From the NCBI GenBank assembly GCA_900450595.1, contig UGGS01000001.1, forward strand, positions 868,001-932,000: a DNA stretch of 64,000 nucleotides, in the 5' to 3' direction. Below the pieces are notes generated by a model. It saw nothing but the letters and a program-made list of their open reading frames with translations. It was not told the origin of the DNA and did no database searches. Positions 41,518 to 51,064 of this stretch are shown here, piece by piece. Position numbers and translations under genes: made by a program. Position 1 is the stretch's first letter, and each line of letters begins with the position of its first letter. The stretch comes from [Flavobacterium] thermophilum. Its GTDB lineage: Bacteria; Bacillota; Bacilli; Bacillales; Anoxybacillaceae.

Positions 41518-41549
41518 CAGCGGGAACACGAACGCTTCCCGCTTTTTTT
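41518..41549 (+). terminator. Terminator of the yjcZ-like gene
   Basis: GCGGGAA, 9-nt loop, TTCCCGC, then TTTTTTT. Confidence 0.85.
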
Positions 41550-41636
41550 ATGCTGGGCTGTAGACAACCATGCATAGGAATGAAGGCATCGTCCATGCTA
41601 AACGTATGACAACGGCAGCCAAAGGAGGTGGAGCTC

Positions 41637-41786
41637 ATGACGAAACGCCCAAACAACGGCAGCCGCAATCAAAACGCGCCAACGCAAGATCCGATGGCCT
41701 TGCTTCGCGGCCCGGTTTCCGGCGATAACAGCAAAGGACGTCGGCAAAACAAAATCCAAAATGACAAAACCGAAGAAAATGCCTAA
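41637..41786 (+). CDS. Small hydrophilic protein, unidentified (spore-protein-like composition)
   Basis: 49 residues, MTKRPNNGSRNQNAPTQDPM and then a Lys/Asn/Gln/Glu-rich remainder with no hydrophobic core. AAAGGAGGTG lies 6 nt before the ATG and a terminator follows, so it is very likely expressed. The composition recalls minor acid-soluble spore proteins (SspO/SspP type), but no sequence match is recognised. Confidence 0.6.
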   Translation: MTKRPNNGSRNQNAPTQDPMALLRGPVSGDNSKGRRQNKIQNDKTEENA

Positions 41787-41791
41787 CCTGC

Positions 41792-41822
41792 AAAAAAGCG
41801 GCTAAAAAACGGCCGCTTTTTT
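41792..41822. terminator. Bidirectional terminator at the end of the cobalamin operon
   Basis: AAAAAAGCGGC, 9-nt loop, GCCGCTTTTTT; shared by the 49-residue gene and cobO. Confidence 0.85.
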
Positions 41823-41826
41823 GCTT

Positions 41827-42372
41827 CTAAAATTCAATCCCTTTCATCGCGGTCCTTCCTTGTTCATAATCATGCTTGACCAACTTCATTTCCGTAACGA
41901 TATCGGCAGCCGCCATCAGCTCCGGGCGCGCCGCGCGCCCGGTGATGACAAGATGAAGCGCCGGCGGACGCGTCCGGATTGCCTCGAGCACCTCCTCGAC
42001 CGATACAATGTCGTGAACCGGAAACCGATCGATAGCGAGAGCATTGTTCAATTCGTCCAGCACAATAAGGTCATACCGGCCGGAATGAATATACTGTTTC
42101 GCCAGCGCCCATGCGTGTCTCAGCGCTTCACGGTGGATATCGGGCGTTTTTGTCCAAGTGAAGCCAGCGCCGAGTTGGCGCACCTCGACGCCGAGGCGGC
42201 GAAGGGCGAGCTGCTCGCCGTACGTGCGCTCTGGAGACTTGACAAATTGCAAAATGGCGACGTTCATTCCCCGCCCAACCGCGCGCAGGGCAAGCCCCAA
42301 TGCGGCCGTCGTTTTTCCTTTCCCATCGCCCGTATACACGATGACACGCCCTCTACGACGAGGCGTCGGCAT
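41827..42372 (-). CDS. cobO: Cob(I)yrinic acid a,c-diamide adenosyltransferase (CobO/BtuR type)
   Basis: Adds the 5'-deoxyadenosyl group from ATP to cob(I)alamin-type corrinoids. 181 residues with the P-loop GDGKGKTTAALGLALR, the conserved ILQFVKS and ELNNALAIDRF segments and a C-terminal E-F ending (KGIEF). The ATG at 42372, 8 nt after AAGGAGG, overlaps the end of cobA by 20 bp. Last gene of the operon. Confidence 0.93.
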   Translation of the reverse strand: MPTPRRRGRVIVYTGDGKGKTTAALGLALRAVGRGMNVAILQFVKSPERTYGEQLALRRLGVEVRQLGAGFTWTKTPDIHREALRHAWALAKQYIHSGRYDLIVLDELNNALAIDRFPVHDIVSVEEVLEAIRTRPPALHLVITGRAARPELMAAADIVTEMKLVKHDYEQGRTAMKGIEF

Positions 42373-43123
42373 TGCCCACGCCTCCTTGCCCCTCTGGAAA
42401 CCATTGAATCGTCTCACGCAGGCGAACGACATCGCCGATGATGATGATGGCCGGATGGGAAATGCCGGCCTTTCGCGCCTCGTCCGGCAACGTCGCCAGC
42501 GGCGCCGCCACGGTGCGCTGCCGCTCAGTCGTCCCCCATTCAATAACGGCCGCCGGTGCATCCGACGGCTTGCCCGCCGCCATCAGCCGGCCGCAAATAT
42601 CCGGCAAATTGGCCGCTCCCATGTAGACAAGGATCGTATCGCATCCGCGGGAGAGCGCCTCCCAATCGACTTGCTCGCTCCGATGCCCGCTGACGATCGC
42701 CACCGAGTCAGCGTAATCCCGGTGGGTGACCGGAATGCCGGCATACGCGGGCGCAGCGATGCCGGATGTCACCCCGGGAACGATTTCAAACGGAATGCCG
42801 GCTTTCGCCAACACTTCCGCTTCTTCGCCAACGCGGCCAAACACACACGGATCGCCGCCTTTTAAGCGGACGACCGTTTTGCCTTGTTGCGCATGCCAAA
42901 CGAGCAGCTCGTGAATTTGTTCTTGAACGGTGTCATGTTTTCCCGGCTCTTTGCCGCAGTAAAGAGCCTCAGCGCCCGGCTTTGCGTAGCGCAGCAGCTT
43001 CCGGTTGATGAGCCGGTCGTAAATAATGACATCCGCCCGCTCTAGGCATTCGCGGCCGTAAACCGTGATGAGCTTTTCATCACCCGGCCCGGCGCCGACT
43101 AAATACACTTTGCCGATGGTCAT
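42353..43123 (-). CDS. cobA: Uroporphyrinogen-III C-methyltransferase (SUMT)
   Basis: Methylates uroporphyrinogen III at C2 and C7 to give precorrin-2, the entry point to cobalamin and siroheme. 256 residues; VYLVGAGPGDEKLITVYG, VRLKGGDPCVFGRVGEEAEV and VPGVTSGIAAPAYAGIPVTH are the typical SUMT motifs. The start overlaps the cobT stop by 4 bp. It is not fused to a HemD or dehydrogenase domain, so precorrin-2 dehydrogenase must come from elsewhere. Confidence 0.95.
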   Translation of the reverse strand: MTIGKVYLVGAGPGDEKLITVYGRECLERADVIIYDRLINRKLLRYAKPGAEALYCGKEPGKHDTVQEQIHELLVWHAQQGKTVVRLKGGDPCVFGRVGEEAEVLAKAGIPFEIVPGVTSGIAAPAYAGIPVTHRDYADSVAIVSGHRSEQVDWEALSRGCDTILVYMGAANLPDICGRLMAAGKPSDAPAAVIEWGTTERQRTVAAPLATLPDEARKAGISHPAIIIIGDVVRLRETIQWFPEGQGGVGNADASS

Positions 43124-44175
43124 TTCCCGTTCTCTCCTTTCGCATCAGCGGTGGAAACGCCCGCCGAAGCGAATGTCGCCATTTCGTTCACCATCGCCGT
43201 CGCGGACACCAAGAGCGGAAACGCCACAGCAGCTCCGCTTCCTTCGCCAAGGCGCAGGCCAAGATCCAAAAGCGGCTCTTTCCCAAGCAAACGAAGGGCT
43301 ATGCTGTGCCCCGGCTCTTCGGAACGATGGCCGGCAATCATATAGTCGGCGACGTTCCCGGCAAACTGGCGGGCCACAAGGGCAGCCACCGTGCAAATAA
43401 AGCCGTCAAGCAAAATCGGAATGCGCCGTTCAGCGGCTGCCAACATCGCCCCGGCCATAGCCGCAATCTCCAACCCGCCGATTTTCGAAAGCCATTCAAC
43501 CGGCTTTGACGGATTGGGGCGATGAAGCAAGAGCGCCCGGCGGATGACGTCCCGTTTATGGGCAAGCATCTCCTCTTGAATGCCGCTTCCTTTGCCAACG
43601 ATGCGCTCAAGCGGCTCCTCGGAGAGCGTGGCCAATAAAGTGCTCGCAGCGGTTGTATTGCCGATGCCCATTTCGCCGACAATAAGCGTGCGGGCGCCTT
43701 GTTCAATGATGGATGCCGCCTGCTCGTAACCGACATAAAGCGCCTGTTCGGCCTCGGACGGCGTCATCGCTTCCGTTTTGGCGAAATTGTTCGTTCCCGG
43801 GCGCACCTTCTTCTGAATGACACGCTCATCAGCAATTGGCACGGCGACACCGACATCAATGACTTGAAGCAACGCGCCGATTTGCCGGCTGAAGGCGTTG
43901 ATTGCCGCTCCGCCGTTGGCAAAGTTGTACACCATTTGCGCCGTCACTTCGGCCGGATAGGCGGACACCCCTTCTTCCGCGACGCCATGATCGGCCGCAA
44001 ACACGAGCACTCCGGGCGGAGTGACGCGTGGGAGCAGCTCTCCAGTCATACCGGCAAGCGCGGCCGCCACTTCTTCCAGACGGCCGAGGCTGCCGGGCGG
44101 TTTCGTCAGCTGATTGATGTAATCACGTGCTTGTTCCACCATTTCACGGCGGATCGATGGGATGGAAGCATTCAT
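43120..44175 (-). CDS. cobT: Nicotinate-nucleotide:dimethylbenzimidazole phosphoribosyltransferase
   Basis: Makes alpha-ribazole phosphate for the lower ligand of cobalamin. 351 residues with LTKPPGSLGRLEEVA, FAADHGVAEEGVSAYP, VGEMGIGNTTAAS and the C-terminal LRLGEGSGAA containing the catalytic glutamate. The start is uncertain: ATG 44175 or the GTG just before it, neither with a strong ribosome-binding site; a good AAAGGAGG lies 36-44 bp upstream, too far away. Confidence 0.92.
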   Translation of the reverse strand: MNASIPSIRREMVEQARDYINQLTKPPGSLGRLEEVAAALAGMTGELLPRVTPPGVLVFAADHGVAEEGVSAYPAEVTAQMVYNFANGGAAINAFSRQIGALLQVIDVGVAVPIADERVIQKKVRPGTNNFAKTEAMTPSEAEQALYVGYEQAASIIEQGARTLIVGEMGIGNTTAASTLLATLSEEPLERIVGKGSGIQEEMLAHKRDVIRRALLLHRPNPSKPVEWLSKIGGLEIAAMAGAMLAAAERRIPILLDGFICTVAALVARQFAGNVADYMIAGHRSEEPGHSIALRLLGKEPLLDLGLRLGEGSGAAVAFPLLVSATAMVNEMATFASAGVSTADAKGENGK

Positions 44176-44396
44176 CACGGTCGCACCATATCCCCATCAA
44201 GCGGGAATAGGCACTTCCTCCTTTCTCGTCTATGATTGAGGGGCGAAAAAGCAGCTTTCCCCCGTCACGCTTTAGCGCAGTGGAAGGCCGGCCACCCCCC
44301 GCTTTACAGAGGAATTCGCACCCCCAAACCGAGCCAATCGCTCGGCAAAAGCGGGCCATATCGGCCGTTCCTCCGCACCACCATTTTCCATATCGA
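44176..44396. other. Gap in the cobalamin operon with an orphan ribosome-binding site
   Basis: About 220 bp between cbiP and cobT, the only large gap in an otherwise overlapping operon. No gene, riboswitch or terminator is recognised. AAAGGAGG on the minus strand near 44216-44223 has no suitable start codon after it. A short open frame follows the cbiP stop but matches nothing. cobU, cobS and cbiB often lie at this place in Bacillaceae clusters. Confidence 0.5.
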
Positions 44397-45899
44397 TCAC
44401 AGCCGCTGAAATTGACGCATCATCTGTTCGATCCGTCCGACGTCGACATGCTCGCGGACATGGGCGGCAAGCCGGTCAAACATCGCTTCCTTACGGGTGT
44501 GAAACGATACAGCGCCGTGCAACGGAGCTCCCTTTTCGCGGCGAATAGCATTCAAAAAAGCGGTGCGGAACGCATCGTTATGAAACAAATCGTGCATGTA
44601 CGTGCCCAGCACCCGCTCATCACTGTGCTTCGCCCCTTCATGACGGCCGTCCGCCTCAATAAGCGGCGCATAGCCAGAAAGCGGCGCCGAGCGGCCCATA
44701 TGAATTTCGTATCCTTGCACGGCAAATCGCTCTCCGCCCCATGTAAGCACTCCTTCGGAACGGATCGTGATTTTCGTCCGCTCAAGCGTTGTTTCCATTG
44801 GCAGCAACCCAAGCCCTTTGACTTCCAAAAGCGGCGTCTCGACTCCATACGGATCGCGGATGACGGCGCCAAGCATTTGGTAGCCGCCGCATAAGCCGAC
44901 GACCCTCGCTTTTCCTTCATTGACAAGCGACACAATGCGGGAAGCGAGTCCTCTTTTCTTCATATAAATCAAGTCTTCGATCGTGTTTTTGCTTCCCGGC
45001 AGCACGATCACATCCGGCTCGCCGAGTTCACCCGCGTGCGTCACCAACCGGACGCGGCAGTCCGGTTCGGCCAAAAGCGGGTCGATATCGGTGAAATTGG
45101 CGATTTTCGGATAGCGGATGACGGCGATGTCAATCGCTTCCTCTCCCCCGACAGATGAAGCAAACCGCTCAAGCGACAGCGAATCTTCCGCATCGATCGT
45201 CAAATCCGGCAAATAGGGGACAACGCCGAGCACCGGCACGCCGGTGTGCTGCTCAAACCAATCAAGCCCCGGTTTAAGCAGTGACACATCGCCGCGAAAC
45301 TTGTTAATGATGACGCCGATGACCCGCTTTCGGTCCTCAGGCTCAAGCAGCGACAGCGTTCCGACGAGGCTCGCGAACACCCCGCCCCGCTCAATATCGC
45401 CGATCAACACGACCGGAGCGTTGGCGAGGCGGGCGATGCGCATGTTGACGAGCTCACGGTCGTTTAAATTTACTTCGGCCGGGCTTCCCGCTCCTTCGAT
45501 GACAAGCCGATCGTATTCGTTCATCAGCGTTTCAAGCGACTGGCGAATGACGGCCAGTCCTTGGTCGAAAAACTCGTTTCGGTAGGCGAACGCCTGCATA
45601 TTGGCATACGGTTTGCCAAGCACGACGATTTGCGACTCGTGATCGCGGCTTGGCTTAATCAAAATCGGATTCATCTCGACGCGCGCCGCCACTCCGGCCG
45701 CTTCCGCCTGAATGCCTTGCGCCCGGCCGATTTCTTTCCCGTCCGGCGTTACATATGAGTTTAACGACATGTTTTGCGACTTAAACGGCGCCGTCTTCCA
45801 GCCGTCTTGGGCAAACATGCGGCAAAAGGCGGTTGCGATGACGCTTTTGCCGGCATCGGAATGGGTGCCTTGAAACATGACTGGCAGCGCTCTAGCCAT
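44397..45899 (-). CDS. cbiP: Adenosylcobyric acid synthase (CbiP/CobQ)
   Basis: ATP- and glutamine-dependent amidation of adenosylcobyrinic a,c-diamide at four side chains. 500 residues: an N-terminal DRTGB/BioD-like ATPase domain (MFQGTHSDAGKSVIATAFCR) and a C-terminal class I glutamine amidotransferase domain with the nucleophile in VGLCGGYQMLG and a distal His. Its start overlaps the end of cbiA by 8 bp. Confidence 0.96.
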   Translation of the reverse strand: MARALPVMFQGTHSDAGKSVIATAFCRMFAQDGWKTAPFKSQNMSLNSYVTPDGKEIGRAQGIQAEAAGVAARVEMNPILIKPSRDHESQIVVLGKPYANMQAFAYRNEFFDQGLAVIRQSLETLMNEYDRLVIEGAGSPAEVNLNDRELVNMRIARLANAPVVLIGDIERGGVFASLVGTLSLLEPEDRKRVIGVIINKFRGDVSLLKPGLDWFEQHTGVPVLGVVPYLPDLTIDAEDSLSLERFASSVGGEEAIDIAVIRYPKIANFTDIDPLLAEPDCRVRLVTHAGELGEPDVIVLPGSKNTIEDLIYMKKRGLASRIVSLVNEGKARVVGLCGGYQMLGAVIRDPYGVETPLLEVKGLGLLPMETTLERTKITIRSEGVLTWGGERFAVQGYEIHMGRSAPLSGYAPLIEADGRHEGAKHSDERVLGTYMHDLFHNDAFRTAFLNAIRREKGAPLHGAVSFHTRKEAMFDRLAAHVREHVDVGRIEQMMRQFQRL

Positions 45900-47259
45900 C
45901 GCGTTTCACCCGCTCGCATGCGGCGAGCCATCGTTCAGCCATCGCCGGGGCGGACGCGAAATGGAAATGGACGTAGCCGGCGACAAGCCGGTGCATTAGA
46001 CAACCGTCCGGCTTTGTTCCTTTCCGGCCGCTCGTGTCATAAGCAAACGGCATCTCGCTCCGCGGTTCGTACACCGAATAATGGAATTCATGTCCGCGCG
46101 CTGTTTCTCCTTCCGGCAATAGAAAATTCCCTTTCCGCCCGCGCACTTCGCGATACCCAAGCGCCGCCAGCGTCCGCTGCATGACGACCCGCCCCGGAAT
46201 GACGCCGACCATGTCGTACGCCTCCCCGCTCGTCGTCACAAGCTGTTCGGTGAGAAACATAAATCCGCCGCACTCAGCCAGCGTCGGCAAACCGGATTCA
46301 ATCGCCGCCCGGATCGACTGTTTCGCCGCCGTCTGCCGCGCCAGCTCAGCGGCAAATTCCTCCGGGAAGCCACCGCCGATATACAGCCCGTCGGCGCCTT
46401 CCGGAAGCGGCTCGCCGGCGAGCGGAGAGAAATAAACAAGTTCCGCGCCATAGGCGGCCAATATCTCCAAGTTTTCTGGATAGTAAAAGTGGAAGGCGGC
46501 ATCCTTCGCCACCGCGATGCGAACCGGATACGTCCGGCTTGGCTGGACAAGCGGCGCAGGCGCCTCCAGAGGCGGAGCGGACTCGGCGATTTGAAGCAGC
46601 GCCTCCCAATCGACTGTTTCCGCTACTTTTTCCCCAAGGGCGGCAAAAAAAGCATCCAATTCGCCGCGCTCCACCGACGGTACGAGCCCTAAATGCCGCT
46701 CGGGCAACGTCAGAGCCTCGTCTTTTGGCAAATAACCGACCGCCGGGATGCCGCACATTTGCTCGATGGCCGCCTGAATCAGCCGGAAATGCCCTTCGCC
46801 GCCGACGCGGTTCGCAAACACGCCGGCAATGCGGACGTTGGGGTGAAACGTTTGAAACCCGCGGACGATGGCAGCAGCGCTGCGGGCCATGCCGGCGGCG
46901 TCAATGACAAGCAGCACCGGGCTTTCCGTCAATGCCGCAATATCGGCTGTCGATCCTTCATCAGACAGCGGCTGCTTGCCGTCAAACAGCCCCATCACCC
47001 CCTCGATGATGGCGAGATCCGCCCCTTGGCAGCCGTTCGCCAACATTTGGCGCACGTTCGCACGGCCGGCCATCCAGCTGTCCAAGTTGCGCGCCGGCCG
47101 GCCGGTGACCGCCGTATGGTACGTCGGATCAATGTAGTCTGGTCCGCATTTAAACCCTTGCACCGTATATCCTTGCTGCTTCAGCGCCGCCATCAAGCCG
47201 AGCGTTACAGTCGTTTTGCCGGCACCGCTTCCTGGCGCAGCGATGACAAGCCGTCGCAT
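45892..47259 (-). CDS. cbiA: Cobyrinic acid a,c-diamide synthase (CbiA/CobB)
   Basis: Amidates carboxylates a and c of cobyrinic acid using glutamine and ATP. 455 residues; P-loop IAAPGSGAGKTTVTLGLM at the N-terminus, then DPTYH and the glutamine amidotransferase domain with LAECGGFMFLTEQL. Its start lies 55 bp inside cbiG, an unusually long overlap for this operon. Confidence 0.96.
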   Translation of the reverse strand: MRRLVIAAPGSGAGKTTVTLGLMAALKQQGYTVQGFKCGPDYIDPTYHTAVTGRPARNLDSWMAGRANVRQMLANGCQGADLAIIEGVMGLFDGKQPLSDEGSTADIAALTESPVLLVIDAAGMARSAAAIVRGFQTFHPNVRIAGVFANRVGGEGHFRLIQAAIEQMCGIPAVGYLPKDEALTLPERHLGLVPSVERGELDAFFAALGEKVAETVDWEALLQIAESAPPLEAPAPLVQPSRTYPVRIAVAKDAAFHFYYPENLEILAAYGAELVYFSPLAGEPLPEGADGLYIGGGFPEEFAAELARQTAAKQSIRAAIESGLPTLAECGGFMFLTEQLVTTSGEAYDMVGVIPGRVVMQRTLAALGYREVRGRKGNFLLPEGETARGHEFHYSVYEPRSEMPFAYDTSGRKGTKPDGCLMHRLVAGYVHFHFASAPAMAERWLAACERVKRDG

Positions 47260-48389
47260 GGCTCGCTCTCCTTTCTGCGTCTGTGATCGATCAGTGCCAC
47301 CGAAATCGTCACGTTACCCGATTTCTTTTTCACGAGCGCCATTCGATCGGCCCCGCTGTACAATTTCGCCGCCGGCTCGCTCACCCCGTAGGCGCCGGTG
47401 TAGCGAAACACGGTCTCCGACGGCGCTTCGATCGGCACCGTGTTCAGCTCTTCTGGCATATATGCAACCAATTCCCATCGATATTTGTTGACTACCTCCA
47501 AAAGGCCTTGTTCATCCTTTTTTAAGTCAATGGTGCACACCGCTTTGACGCTTTTCATCGAAAAGCGCAGCTCATTGAGCGTCTCATGGATGACCGCTTC
47601 GATTTCGTCAGCCGATGTGCCGCGGTTGCAGCCGATGCCAAGGGCGATCACTTTCGGGCGATACAAGACGCCGTTTTGCAAAATCGCTTCTTCTTCCGGC
47701 GCAAGCAGCCGGTGAGTGACCACAAGCGCCGCCGTCGGGCGGGCGGCCAGCGCCTCCGCGATCGAGCCGTACACGGTGATGTTTTTCGGCAGCGGGCGGC
47801 CCGCCGGCCACCAATTTGGTTCTCCTGACTCTTGCACAATGGCGACCGGTTCTTCATTGACAACAGCCGCGCTCACCGGCGTCAAGTTGTCATCCGACTC
47901 CCATTCCCAGCCGAATTCGCGGCCGAATAGATCAACAGCGATCGTCTGCTGCACATCGGAAGCGGTCGTAATGACCGGGCGGGCGCCCAATATGGCGGCC
48001 ACACGCCGCGTCAGTTCGTTGGCGCCTCCTAAATGGCCGGATAATACGCTGATGACATGTTCTCCTTTATCATCAATGACGACAACCGCCGGATCGGTCT
48101 TTTTATCTTTCAGCAATGGAGCGATCATCCGGACGACCGCGCCGAGCGAAATGATGCAAATGATTCCGTCGTAGCGGGCGAACAGCTCCGGCAGCAACGT
48201 CTTCACGTTGCCGGAAAACAAGCGGATCCCGTGCTCGGCTTCATCGCCGCGGGCGAATTTCTCCGTATAATACACGTCCGCTCCAACTAGCGCGCCGCCG
48301 AGCCGGCGGGCGATCTCGACCCCGTGTTTCGTAATGGCCACGACCGCATAGGCGCCGTTCCTTTCGTTGTTTATGGCAACAGCCCCCAC
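47205..48389 (-). CDS. cbiG: Cobalt-precorrin-5A hydrolase (CbiG)
   Basis: Opens the delta-lactone of cobalt-precorrin-5A and releases acetaldehyde, a step specific to the anaerobic pathway. 394 residues: N-terminal domain with DGIICIISLGAVVRMIAPLL and ISVLSGHLGGANELTRRVA, C-terminal domain with VIALGIGCNRGTSADEIEAV and TGAYGVSEPAAKL. The GTG at 48389, 6 nt after GGGGAGG, starts one base after the cbiF stop. Confidence 0.95.
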   Translation of the reverse strand: MGAVAINNERNGAYAVVAITKHGVEIARRLGGALVGADVYYTEKFARGDEAEHGIRLFSGNVKTLLPELFARYDGIICIISLGAVVRMIAPLLKDKKTDPAVVVIDDKGEHVISVLSGHLGGANELTRRVAAILGARPVITTASDVQQTIAVDLFGREFGWEWESDDNLTPVSAAVVNEEPVAIVQESGEPNWWPAGRPLPKNITVYGSIAEALAARPTAALVVTHRLLAPEEEAILQNGVLYRPKVIALGIGCNRGTSADEIEAVIHETLNELRFSMKSVKAVCTIDLKKDEQGLLEVVNKYRWELVAYMPEELNTVPIEAPSETVFRYTGAYGVSEPAAKLYSGADRMALVKKKSGNVTISVALIDHRRRKESEPCDGLSSLRQEAVPAKRL

Positions 48390-48390
48390 C

Positions 48391-49164
48391 TTACGCCTCC
48401 CCCTTTCGATATCCGTGCGTAAACGTCCGGTCATACAACTTCGACCGATAGCCTTGTCCATGAATATGCGGATCGAGCGCCCAGCCGGCTAAGATGATGG
48501 CGTGCTTCGTCACGCCATAGCGCCGCATATCGTCAGCCATTGTGGCAACAGTGGAACGAATCACGACTTCATCCGGCCATGTCGCCTTATAGACAACCGC
48601 CACCGGCGTATCACCGCTCCAGCCCGCGTCAAGGAGCGCCGCGCTTACTTTTTTGGCGAGCGTCGCGCTTAAAAAGAGGACAAGGGTGCAATGATGCAGG
48701 GCGAGCTCCTGCAATTTCTCACGCGGCGGCACCGGCGTCCGCCCCTCGGCGCGGGTGAAAATGACCGTCTGCGTCAATTCCGGGACGGTGAGCTCGGCCT
48801 GCACGGCTGCCGCGGCCGCAAACGCCGAACTGACGCCGGGGACGATTTCGACTTCAATTCCTTCTCCTTTCAATAAGGCGATTTGCTCGAGCGTCGCCCC
48901 GTAAATCGATGGATCACCGGTATGGACGCGCACGACAAGCCGTCCTTGTTTCACTTGCTCCGCCATTGCCGCGACCATTTCTTCTAAATGCATGCCGGCG
49001 GTATGGAAAACGTCAGCATCTGGCTTCCGGTAGCGCTCGATCAATTCCGCGCTCACTAGCGAGTCGGTGTAAAAAATGGCGTCGGCAGCAGCGAGAAGCT
49101 CGGCGCCGCGAACCGTGATCAAATCCGGCGCTCCCGGCCCCGCCCCTACGATATACAGCTTCAC
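48391..49164 (-). CDS. cbiF: Cobalt-precorrin-4 C11-methyltransferase (CbiF)
   Basis: AdoMet-dependent tetrapyrrole methyltransferase, 257 residues. [38 protein letters not shown] and VPGVSSAFAAAAAVQAELTV are typical of CbiF/CobM. Start overlaps the stop of cbiL by 4 bp (ATGA type), implying translational coupling. Confidence 0.95.
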   Translation of the reverse strand: MKLYIVGAGPGAPDLITVRGAELLAAADAIFYTDSLVSAELIERYRKPDADVFHTAGMHLEEMVAAMAEQVKQGRLVVRVHTGDPSIYGATLEQIALLKGEGIEVEIVPGVSSAFAAAAAVQAELTVPELTQTVIFTRAEGRTPVPPREKLQELALHHCTLVLFLSATLAKKVSAALLDAGWSGDTPVAVVYKATWPDEVVIRSTVATMADDMRRYGVTKHAIILAGWALDPHIHGQGYRSKLYDRTFTHGYRKGEA

Positions 49165-49862
49165 TTTCTCACCACCAGCAATGTCAAATATTCGAGTTCT
49201 GCCCCTTCGAGCCGCTCAACGTCCCAAATGACTTCTTCCCTTGACGTCACTTTCGTCACAACAGCGGCGCGATGAAGCAAATCGAGCTCGCGCAGGAGGC
49301 GGATCATCAAGTCGATCACTTTTGCTACTTTAAAAAAGATGACACAATCATGTGCAAGAATCGCGGCTTTCATCGCTTCATAGTCGTCACGCGCCGGCAC
49401 GATCGCCACTTGCTCATCGCCGTCCGCAAGCGGCAGGCGAAGCCGGGCGGCGGCGGCGTTCGCCGAGCTGACGCCGGGGACGACTTCGATCGGCGCGTCT
49501 GGATAGCGTCGCTCCATCACATGCATCAAATGGATGAACGTGCTGTACAACAGCGGATCGCCTTCGGTGACAAACGCCACATCGCGCCCAGCCGACAGTT
49601 CCGCCCAAATGGCGTCGGCTGCTTCGTTCCATTTTGGTTCAAGCACGGCCACGTCTTTTGTCATCGGAAAATGAAGCCCAAGCCGGCGTTTTTCCTCCGG
49701 CGCAAAATACGCGTCGATAATTTGTTCGGCATAGCTTTTGCTTTGCCGCCCTTTTTTTGGATAGGCGATCACCTCCGCCTCTTTTAGGCGGCGGTACGCC
49801 TTGACAGTCATCAGCTCCGGATCGCCTGGGCCCACGCCGATGCCATATAATGTTCCCGTCAT
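49161..49862 (-). CDS. cbiL: Cobalt-factor II C20-methyltransferase (CbiL)
   Basis: Tetrapyrrole methyltransferase acting on C20 of cobalt-factor II. 233 residues: [37 protein letters not shown] and the conserved [19 protein letters not shown]. The use of cobalt-factor II rather than precorrin-2 is inferred from the cobalt-early gene set around it. Overlaps cbiET by 4 bp. Confidence 0.94.
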   Translation of the reverse strand: MTGTLYGIGVGPGDPELMTVKAYRRLKEAEVIAYPKKGRQSKSYAEQIIDAYFAPEEKRRLGLHFPMTKDVAVLEPKWNEAADAIWAELSAGRDVAFVTEGDPLLYSTFIHLMHVMERRYPDAPIEVVPGVSSANAAAARLRLPLADGDEQVAIVPARDDYEAMKAAILAHDCVIFFKVAKVIDLMIRLLRELDLLHRAAVVTKVTSREEVIWDVERLEGAELEYLTLLVVRK

Positions 49863-51064
49863 TTCTCTCCCTCCCGCTTCGCGGCTATGATGTACACCGG
49901 ATTGAGCGCCTCAAAGCGCGTCAAGTTCAAAATCGGCTTGCTTCGCGACACTTGCGCGAGCGTGATATCGACATGAAACCCGCGTTCGCCGAGCTCGCGG
50001 CTCGCTTCGGCCAGCGTCTCGATCGTCGCCGCATTGATGACGATGCGCCCGTTTCGTTTCAAGCGGCGGCAGCACACATCCAGCAATGGCGCCATCGCCC
50101 CTGACGTGCCGCCGATAAAGATGGCGTCCGGGTCGACAAATTCGTCGAGCCGATCGGGCGCCCTGCCGTGCACAAGTGTGATATCGACGCGGAATTTGCG
50201 CAAGTTTTGCCGGCAAAGTTCGATATCTTGTTCATTTTTTTCAATCGCAAACACGGCGCCGTCGCGGGCGATTTTCGCCGCTTCAATCGCCACCGAACCG
50301 GTGCACGTTCCAATATCCCAGACGACGCTGTCCGGGCGCAAGCGCAAGGCGCTTAGACTTAAAACTCGGATTTCTTTTTTCGTAATCAATCCTTTGTCCG
50401 GCTTGCGCTGAAAAAACTCGTCATCCTCAATGCCGAACGGCCAAACCGGGTTTGGCGCTGTCTGCCGCAAAATGACTATATTTAATGGAAGAAACTCAGC
50501 TTCCGCCATCTCTTCCAACGAAAACAAGCGGCAGCGCTCGTTCGGGCCGCCGAGCTCCTCGCCGACAAACGCCTCATATTCCGTCATGCCGTACTCGAGC
50601 AAATAGCGGGCGATGACGGCCGGCGAGTTCGTCTCATCGGTTAAGATGGCGACTTTGCGCCGCCCGTCGATCCGTTGCACGAGGCCGGTGAGCGGGCGGC
50701 CATGGGCGCTGACAAATGCGGCATCTTGCCAAGACTCCCCCATTTTCGCAAACGCCCATTGCACCGAGCTGACCGCCGGATACACCTCAATCGGCAATTT
50801 GCCGGCCAAATAGCTGCCGATGCCGTAAAAGAGCGGATCGCCAGACGCCAGCACGACAGTACGGCGCGTCTCGTGCCGAAGCCGCTCCACCAGCTCCGCC
50901 AGTCCGCGGCGGATGACGATCGTTTCTCCTTTGTAATCGGGAAACATCGCCAGCTGCCGCTCGCCGCCGACAAGCAGTTCGCTTTCATCAATCCAGCGTC
51001 GATACAGCTCAGGAAGACTTGCCTTCCCGTCAGCTCCCACGCCGATCAGTTTCATCGTCCCCAT
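49859..51064 (-). CDS. cbiET: Fused C5/C15-methyltransferase-decarboxylase (CbiE-CbiT, CobL-like)
   Basis: 401 residues in two parts. Residues ~1-205 are the CbiE tetrapyrrole methyltransferase ([34 protein letters not shown]). Residues ~220-401 are CbiT, an AdoMet class I methyltransferase-decarboxylase ([33 protein letters not shown]). Together they methylate C5 and C15 and remove the C12 acetate carboxylate. Start ATG 51064, 7 nt after AAAGGCGGTG, inside the end of cbiD. Confidence 0.95.
   Translation of the reverse strand: MGTMKLIGVGADGKASLPELYRRWIDESELLVGGERQLAMFPDYKGETIVIRRGLAELVERLRHETRRTVVLASGDPLFYGIGSYLAGKLPIEVYPAVSSVQWAFAKMGESWQDAAFVSAHGRPLTGLVQRIDGRRKVAILTDETNSPAVIARYLLEYGMTEYEAFVGEELGGPNERCRLFSLEEMAEAEFLPLNIVILRQTAPNPVWPFGIEDDEFFQRKPDKGLITKKEIRVLSLSALRLRPDSVVWDIGTCTGSVAIEAAKIARDGAVFAIEKNEQDIELCRQNLRKFRVDITLVHGRAPDRLDEFVDPDAIFIGGTSGAMAPLLDVCCRRLKRNGRIVINAATIETLAEASRELGERGFHVDITLAQVSRSKPILNLTRFEALNPVYIIAAKREGEK

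Noticed and set aside
44144..44359. 71-codon frame in the cbiP-cobT gap, also considered as a second cobalamin riboswitch
   Set aside because: No start signal or recognisable protein; the aptamer core (B12 box and CCCGCCACTG context) is not present.
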